Part shown: one piece after another, positions 59,790 to 64,000 of the stretch
Layout: every line of letters starts with the position of its first letter
Numbering within the stretch: position 1 is the stretch's first letter
Assembly: GCA_041392805.1 (NCBI GenBank)
Contig: JAWKLJ010000001.1
Span: 5,330,501-5,394,500 of the forward strand
From: Saprospiraceae bacterium
GTDB taxonomy: Bacteria; Bacteroidota; Bacteroidia; Chitinophagales; Saprospiraceae
Length of the DNA stretch: 64,000 nucleotides
Reading direction: 5' to 3'
The notes under the pieces: model-generated
What the model saw: the letters and a program-made list of their open reading frames with translations, nothing else
Databases searched by the model: none
Told to the model about the DNA's origin: nothing
Program-made: the position numbers and the translations under genes

Positions 59790-60284
59790 TCAAAGCGCTA
59801 GTTCGTTATGTGTCCGACGAAGTCCACTCACATCCAGGGCAGCAAACAACTCACTGCTCAAGGAAAAAGTGACCTGATCGCTTTTTTGAAAACGCTGACG
59901 GATACGAGTTATACCACCAACCCTGACCTTGCTACCCCTTTTTGACAAGCGGCGGATCTTATCACCGACTGCCCCTGTGCTTCGGAACACCATCCGGTAT
60001 AAGCCCAGCTTTGCGGAGTACTCCGGTGCTACCGGCGACGTCACCGCGTTATTAATCGAGACGGTATGGCTATCTTCATTGCTCACAGCTATGGTTTTTC
60101 CGTTAGGAGCCCCGGCTATCCCGTACGGTTTTTCGCCGGTTTGGATATCAGCCACTTTTTCTATTATCTCAATGACGGAGATGTAGTCTTCCCCGTAATT
60201 GGTAGTATATGCTTTTGGTGACTGCGCCGGTGCGCTACAATCGATGGCAGTGAATACAATCAATAAATTCAATTTGATCTTCAT
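59790..60284 (-). pseudogene. Truncated YVTN beta-propeller protein
   Basis: The frame gives 164 residues. The first about 80 fit a YVTN-type surface propeller: a signal-like start (MKIKLNLLIVFTAIDCSAP, with a possible lipoprotein Cys), then AYTTNYGEDYISVIEIIEKV, QTGEKPYGIAGAPNGKTIAV and SNEDSHTVSINN. From about residue 85 on, similarity ends and the text runs antisense over the cytochrome c peroxidase remnant. A real protein would have several more blades (over 300 residues). It is the last frame downstream of the ABC operon, 21 bases after the lipoprotein stop. Confidence 0.7.
59800..59945 (+). pseudogene. Remnant of cytochrome c peroxidase/MauG-type protein
   Basis: On the plus strand, 59850-59945 translates to LTAQGKSDLIAFLKTL, TDTSYTTNP and DLATPF before a stop. 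This is the typical end of di-heme cytochrome c peroxidase/MauG proteins (LTxxEKxDLIAFLKTLTD...TNP). In another frame just before it, RYVSDEVHSHPG resembles the YMHDGRF...HP segment of the same family. No heme motif or long frame remains. The gene seems to have been destroyed by deletion, frameshift and rearrangement. Confidence 0.7.
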
Positions 60285-60305
60285 GATTGTTATATTTAAT
60301 AATGG

Positions 60306-61064
60306 TCAATAAATTTCCACTTCAAAATCATCGAAGTAGGTTACCGCATCGGCTTTTGTCCAAAAGCCGATCTTACCAGCATTGGTGAAGGTTTCATCCT
60401 GTACCTTGAACAACTCTTTATCATCCAGAAAAACGGTAAACAGCTTATTCTTCACAACTAACTGTAGCGTGTGCCACCGGTTTCCCATAGGAAGAACATC
60501 AACTCCATAGGTTTTTCCTTTGTCCACCAGCGGCAGGTCGGTGCGCTTGCCTTTTTCTACTTTATATAATACGACGTTGTTTTCCAGCGGATTGGCCCGC
60601 ACCACGTAGTAGTTGTTCTTGTCTGAGAACCGCCACACAAAGCCGCCTCCCTGGTCGTGATTACCAATAACGCCTTTCAGCTGGGCGGTGAGTACCATGT
60701 CTTTAGCTGCAATGCCGTTATTTACAATCACATTAAAATGGTTGTTGGGATTGTCGCTGTACAATTGCGCCAGCACTTTGTTTCCATTATCCTCTGCGAC
60801 TTTCCATTCCGTGTTGCCGGAACCAGTATAATATTCCGACCATCCATCAGGCAATTGACCGGCAGGGTATTTTTCAAAATCAAAATTGATTTTTTCTTCC
60901 GGATTCAATGGGTCTAGGGATTGTGCTTGTTCATTCCCATTTATCGTACGGGCAAGGGATTCCTGGTTTTGTTCGTTCGAGCCTTCTGATTTTGGGTTTC
61001 CACATGCAACCGCTATCAAAACAGACACGATCATGGGCAATGCGTTTTTTACAGTTGTTTTCAT
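60306..61064 (-). CDS. Lipoprotein with LamG/DUF1080-like sugar-binding fold
   Basis: The 252-residue protein has a lipoprotein signal (MIVSVLIAVACGNP, Cys near 21), a short linker and one beta-sandwich domain (about 55-250). The domain contains PAGQLPDGWSEYYTG, GGGFVWRFSDKNNYYVVRANPL and AGKIGFWTKADAVTYFDDFEVE. These motifs recall the DUF1080/3-keto-disaccharide hydrolase and LamG folds. The last segment (YFDDFEV) is the conserved end of the family. It follows the ABC ATPase by 12 bases, which places a binding or hydrolase domain inside an importer operon. The partner is unknown. Confidence 0.8.
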   Translation of the reverse strand: MKTTVKNALPMIVSVLIAVACGNPKSEGSNEQNQESLARTINGNEQAQSLDPLNPEEKINFDFEKYPAGQLPDGWSEYYTGSGNTEWKVAEDNGNKVLAQLYSDNPNNHFNVIVNNGIAAKDMVLTAQLKGVIGNHDQGGGFVWRFSDKNNYYVVRANPLENNVVLYKVEKGKRTDLPLVDKGKTYGVDVLPMGNRWHTLQLVVKNKLFTVFLDDKELFKVQDETFTNAGKIGFWTKADAVTYFDDFEVEIY

Positions 61065-61076
61065 AATTTTTCCCTT

Positions 61077-61793
61077 TTATATTTTTATAAATGATCTTAC
61101 AAACTCAGATGATGAGCAGCTGACTGCTTCTTTTGATCCGGCAGCTTCAATTTTTCCGGCATTCATGACAATGATCTCATCCCCGGTATTCATAGCCTCC
61201 CGATGGTCGTGTGTGACATAAAGTATCGTGAATTTTTGCTGTTTCTGAATTTTCAACAGGTGATTCAGAATATTTTCCTTCAAGTGTGTATCAATATTGG
61301 CCAGTGGTTCATCCATAAGGAGTATTTCAGGCTGCATGGCCATGGAGCGTGCAATAGCCACCATTTGTTTCTGTCCGCCGGAAAGCTGATGCGGGTATTT
61401 TGGGGCTTTATCACTTATCCCGAATAAGTCCAGTAATTCAGCTACTTTTTCCTTTATATTCTTTCCTTTTTTTTCCTTCAATCCGAAAGCGATGTTATCA
61501 TAAACCGTAAAATGCGGCCAAAGCGCCAGATCCTGAAAAACGAAACCTATTTTACGCTGATGGGGCGGAATGAGGATCGTCCCATTGTAACTTACCACTG
61601 TTCCGTTTATTTTTACCACACCGTTTTCAGGTTTTTCCAGTCCGGCCACCAGGCGCAGCACCGTCGTTTTACCACAGCCGGAAGGCCCCAGCAGACAAGT
61701 TATTTTCCCCTGCTCAAAAGAACAGGAAAGATCCTGCAAGACTTCTTTATCTCCATAACTGTGCGTAATATGTTCGAGGGTGATCTTATACAT
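61077..61793 (-). CDS. ABC transporter ATP-binding subunit (FbpC/PotA type)
   Basis: I chose the ATG at 61793; the in-frame start at 61829 adds 12 residues unlike the family and overlaps more of the permease gene. The 238-residue protein has Walker A LLGPSGCGKTTVLR, Q-loop GFVFQDLALWPH, signature LSGGQKQMVAIARSMA, Walker B ILLMDEPLANID and switch His in YVTHDH. It should power the import of the substrate bound by the periplasmic protein encoded at the window end. There is no C-terminal regulatory extension, so it is a short form of this family. Confidence 0.94.
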   Translation of the reverse strand: MYKITLEHITHSYGDKEVLQDLSCSFEQGKITCLLGPSGCGKTTVLRLVAGLEKPENGVVKINGTVVSYNGTILIPPHQRKIGFVFQDLALWPHFTVYDNIAFGLKEKKGKNIKEKVAELLDLFGISDKAPKYPHQLSGGQKQMVAIARSMAMQPEILLMDEPLANIDTHLKENILNHLLKIQKQQKFTILYVTHDHREAMNTGDEIIVMNAGKIEAAGSKEAVSCSSSEFVRSFIKI

Positions 61794-63342
61794 ACTGAAA
61801 TCGTTTAAACATCCATTTCCCGAAAACAAAGAGCAAAGAGATGAGCAATCCCGTTACCCCCAGGTTGATCAGTGTCATGCTGCTGGTAAGCGCCTGGGGC
61901 GCATTGGCGCTAATAGAAAATGTTTTTACCTGCATGAGTTCCGTGCCGGGGGGATAAACCATCATAGCGGCGCCCAGCTCGCCTAGGCACAAGATGAAGG
62001 ATAAGACAAATGCCGTAAACAAGGATGGCAGAAGCAAAGGCAGGCTGATTTTTAGCAAGATCTTCTTTGAAGGAATACCCACCACGGATGCCGCCTCTTC
62101 AAAAGAAATGGGTATTTGTTTGATGCCGTTCCCTATGATCCTGGATGCGATAAAGCCAAACTTACCCAGATACGCGATCAACAGGATAAGCGAAGTGCCA
62201 TAGATGAAGTTCAGGGCGGGAAGATTGTAATACCGTATCAACGCTATTCCCAGCACGGTGGAAGGGACGATGAAAGTCAGTAAAAGTAAGAGGTTAGGCA
62301 GTTTGTCGTTCCTGCGTTCTTTTCTGTAAGCCGTCCATAGCCCGGTGAGGGTGATGATACAAGCTCCTGCAAAGGCAAGTTTGACAGATTGAAGAGCGGC
62401 GGGACGCATAAGCTCCCATGCCTGGATGAAAAACGGCGTCCTGGCGGTAAGAGATTGTACTGTTAGAATAAAGGCAGGTATCAGCAATGTGGAAACCAGC
62501 AACATCCAGAGGAAGCTATGGAACATTATTTGGCGGTTTCCAGCATGATATTTTTTAGAAATACTTCCTTTCACCGATACGGAAAAGAAAGGAGCATCCG
62601 ATAAATAACGGGCTTCTGACAGCATGAGCAGCATACAGACAAGCAGCAGTATGATCGACTGCCCGATAGCCAGGGGGAAGTTATAAAGAGCTGAAAACTG
62701 GGTGAATATCTCAGTGGTAAAGGTACGCACGCCAAAAAAGGCGGAAACGGAAAAATCGCTCAAGCTGAATATCAGGATAAGCAAAAAGGAGATGGTTAGT
62801 GCAGGACGGATAAGCGGGAGTACGATCTTCATCATCATTTTTCGGAAAGAAACGGCCATTAATCCCGCTTCTTCATAGCCGGAATTGATTTGGGATAAAG
62901 CGCTTCCGGTAATCAGCATCGCCAGCGGAAAAAAGACAATGGTGTGTACCAGGATCACTCCTGCTTCTGAATAGATGGCGGCCGCATTTCCCAATAACCG
63001 AAAAAAGCCGTCTTTCCAGGCTACGGCAAAAACATAGGGAGAGATAAGAAGTGGCAGCAACAATCCCAATTTGTAAGATTCGCTGAACGAAAACTGAAAC
63101 TTGTAAAGCAAAAAGCCACAAACGGTTCCTGTGAGCGTTGCTGAGAGTGCTGCTGTACCGGACATCAGCAGGCTTTTCCCGATAAGCAGTAGGTTTTCCT
63201 GGTTGATGATGGAAAGCAAAACCGTATCTTCTCCCATTGTTATCCATTGCCAAAGCAGCAGCACGAGCGGCAATGCCAGCAGCAGGAATAGCAGCAGAGA
63301 AGGAACGAATCGTACGATATTTTTGCCTAATGTTCTGTCCAT
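61786..63342 (-). CDS. Iron-type ABC transporter permease (FbpB-like, two permease domains)
   Basis: The 518-residue protein has about twelve helices in two halves, each with a conserved EAA-type loop: SGYEEAGLMAVSFRKMMMKIVLPLI near 155-180, and SFEEAASVVGIPSKKILLKISLPLL near 410-435. This is the fused form of the Fe(III) permease. It overlaps the start of the ATPase by 8 bases and the end of the binding protein by 16 bases, so expression is coupled. The substrate is iron(III) or a related metal complex or phosphonate by family; iron is a guess. Confidence 0.93.
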   Translation of the reverse strand: MDRTLGKNIVRFVPSLLLFLLLALPLVLLLWQWITMGEDTVLLSIINQENLLLIGKSLLMSGTAALSATLTGTVCGFLLYKFQFSFSESYKLGLLLPLLISPYVFAVAWKDGFFRLLGNAAAIYSEAGVILVHTIVFFPLAMLITGSALSQINSGYEEAGLMAVSFRKMMMKIVLPLIRPALTISFLLILIFSLSDFSVSAFFGVRTFTTEIFTQFSALYNFPLAIGQSIILLLVCMLLMLSEARYLSDAPFFSVSVKGSISKKYHAGNRQIMFHSFLWMLLVSTLLIPAFILTVQSLTARTPFFIQAWELMRPAALQSVKLAFAGACIITLTGLWTAYRKERRNDKLPNLLLLLTFIVPSTVLGIALIRYYNLPALNFIYGTSLILLIAYLGKFGFIASRIIGNGIKQIPISFEEAASVVGIPSKKILLKISLPLLLPSLFTAFVLSFILCLGELGAAMMVYPPGTELMQVKTFSISANAPQALTSSMTLINLGVTGLLISLLFVFGKWMFKRFQYV

Positions 63343-64000
63343 GCTTTCAACCAGGGTTGTATAACTTGCAGTTGTTCCGAAGTTGCTTTGTAATCAATTT
63401 TCATTGCCATGATGTTATCCAACGAGGGAACGTTGTGTGGCACTTCCGTTCCCTTGATCAGCGGCATCTGTGCACAAGACTGGGCTAGTTTCGTTTCCGT
63501 TTCCCGTGTCAGCAGGTAGTCCATCAGCTTTTTCCCGTTTTCGCTATGTGGTGAATCTTTGATTAGACTAAGTGCATTGGGCATGATGAGCGTCCCGATA
63601 CCATTTTCCTGTTGATCCAGGAAGATGTAATCCACCTCATCACTTTCTTTTTTGGCTTCAAAAGCGTCATCGGTATCGGTGAGGCCGAAAGCCAGTTCGC
63701 CGTTTATCACCCGTTTTTTAACGTCCCCGTTGCTGGCAGCCACCACCACGCCATTTGCTTTAATATCGCTCATCCACTGCTTGGCTTTTTCATCGCCCAA
63801 TGACGAAAACAAAGCTGCCATGTGAAAAGTAGTGGTGCCGAAAAGCGGATTGGCAATGGCGAACCGCCCCCGGAGACCGGGATCAGTGAAATTGAGTACG
63901 GAGCGGGGCAAAGAATCCGCCGGGATCAGGGTTTTATTGTAGATCAGCACCCTTGCCCTGGCAGAAAAGCCAATCCAGTGATTATTTTTTTCTTTGAATG
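63327..64000 (-). CDS. ABC transporter substrate-binding protein (FbpA-like), N terminus outside window
   Basis: The frame is open to the window end: after the GTG-like codon at 63950 it continues upstream with ARAR, FS, WIG and NNH, matching the family's WIGxSARARVLIYN segment. The visible 224 residues include LNFTDPGLRGRFAIANPLFG, TTTFHMAALFSSLG, GVVVAASNGDVKKRVINGELAFGLTDTDDA and GTLIMPNALSLI. These are characteristic of periplasmic Fe(III)-type binding proteins. The first about 100 residues, including the signal peptide, lie beyond position 64000. It heads the importer operon (binding protein, permease, ATPase, lipoprotein). Confidence 0.92.
   Translation of the reverse strand, partial: FKEKNNHWIGFSARARVLIYNKTLIPADSLPRSVLNFTDPGLRGRFAIANPLFGTTTFHMAALFSSLGDEKAKQWMSDIKANGVVVAASNGDVKKRVINGELAFGLTDTDDAFEAKKESDEVDYIFLDQQENGIGTLIMPNALSLIKDSPHSENGKKLMDYLLTRETETKLAQSCAQMPLIKGTEVPHNVPSLDNIMAMKIDYKATSEQLQVIQPWLKAWTEH

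Noticed and set aside
1..64000. CRISPR arrays, rRNA, tRNA and intact insertion sequences
   Set aside because: I looked for repeat-spacer patterns, tRNA-like cloverleaf stretches and transposase motifs and found none I could support by eye; a tRNAscan or Infernal run would be decisive.

Overview
The window looks like chromosomal DNA from a Bacteroidota, most likely a Saprospiraceae-like lineage. The evidence is two secreted proteins with gliding-motility-type (type B) C-terminal sorting domains, one giant surface protein with a type A Por-secretion tail, a hybrid two-component system of the Bacteroidota type, many LAC-type lipoproteins, and starts that often lack a Shine-Dalgarno sequence. This is inference from gene families; no rRNA or other phylogenetic marker was found.

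Layout. 0-13 kb: ankyrin-protein tail, membrane-anchored winged-helix regulator, lipoprotein sulfatase, FtsX/MacB-type ABC permease, type B secreted protein, serine hydrolase, AraC regulator, and an apparent operon of flavoprotein, small Cys-rich protein, alpha/beta hydrolase and orphan secreted protein. 13.8-19.6 kb: MFS transporter, methyltransferase, an orphan protein with kinase-like motifs, and a second type B secreted protein. 19.6-29 kb: a regulatory and stress block. It has an ECF-like sigma factor behind a near-perfect sigma-54 promoter, a thioredoxin fold without active-site cysteines, a five-PAS sigma-54 activator, then small envelope/stress genes (orphan, Holin-X-like, YtxH, AI-2E-type permease, DUF1328, outer-membrane barrel, DUF3185-like, helical lipoprotein, CsbD). 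29-40 kb, apparently richer in G+C: decayed acetolactate decarboxylase, 1368-residue surface protein with nine repeats, methyltransferase, 1426-residue hybrid sensor. 40-50 kb: MoxR-type ATPase with a HELLH/VWA partner, cytochrome c/propeller lipoprotein, ThuA-like lipoprotein, fatty acid desaturase, cyclophilin, TPR-like protein.

50-60 kb: haloperoxidase-like lipoprotein, Rrf2 regulator with three cysteines, then two convergent operons. The plus-strand one holds a small membrane protein, a NarK-type transporter with an unusual insertion, a hemerythrin-like protein and a small orphan. The minus-strand one holds a NarI-like cytochrome b, a cytoplasmic molybdopterin oxidoreductase of NarB/NasA type, a four-cluster ferredoxin, a Tat-exported Rieske protein and a small membrane protein. 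Together they suggest nitrate uptake feeding a cytoplasmic, quinol-linked nitrate reductase with an added Rieske subunit. This is the most interesting system here. 60-64 kb: an iron-type ABC importer operon, running off the window end, that ends in a sugar-binding-like lipoprotein and a scar of decayed genes.

Spaces between genes are rich in hairpin-forming repeats. At least one family occurs at both 28.9 and 52.5 kb, and an AT-rich low-complexity motif recurs at 41.6 and 45.6-46 kb. No tRNA, rRNA, CRISPR array or intact transposase was recognised.
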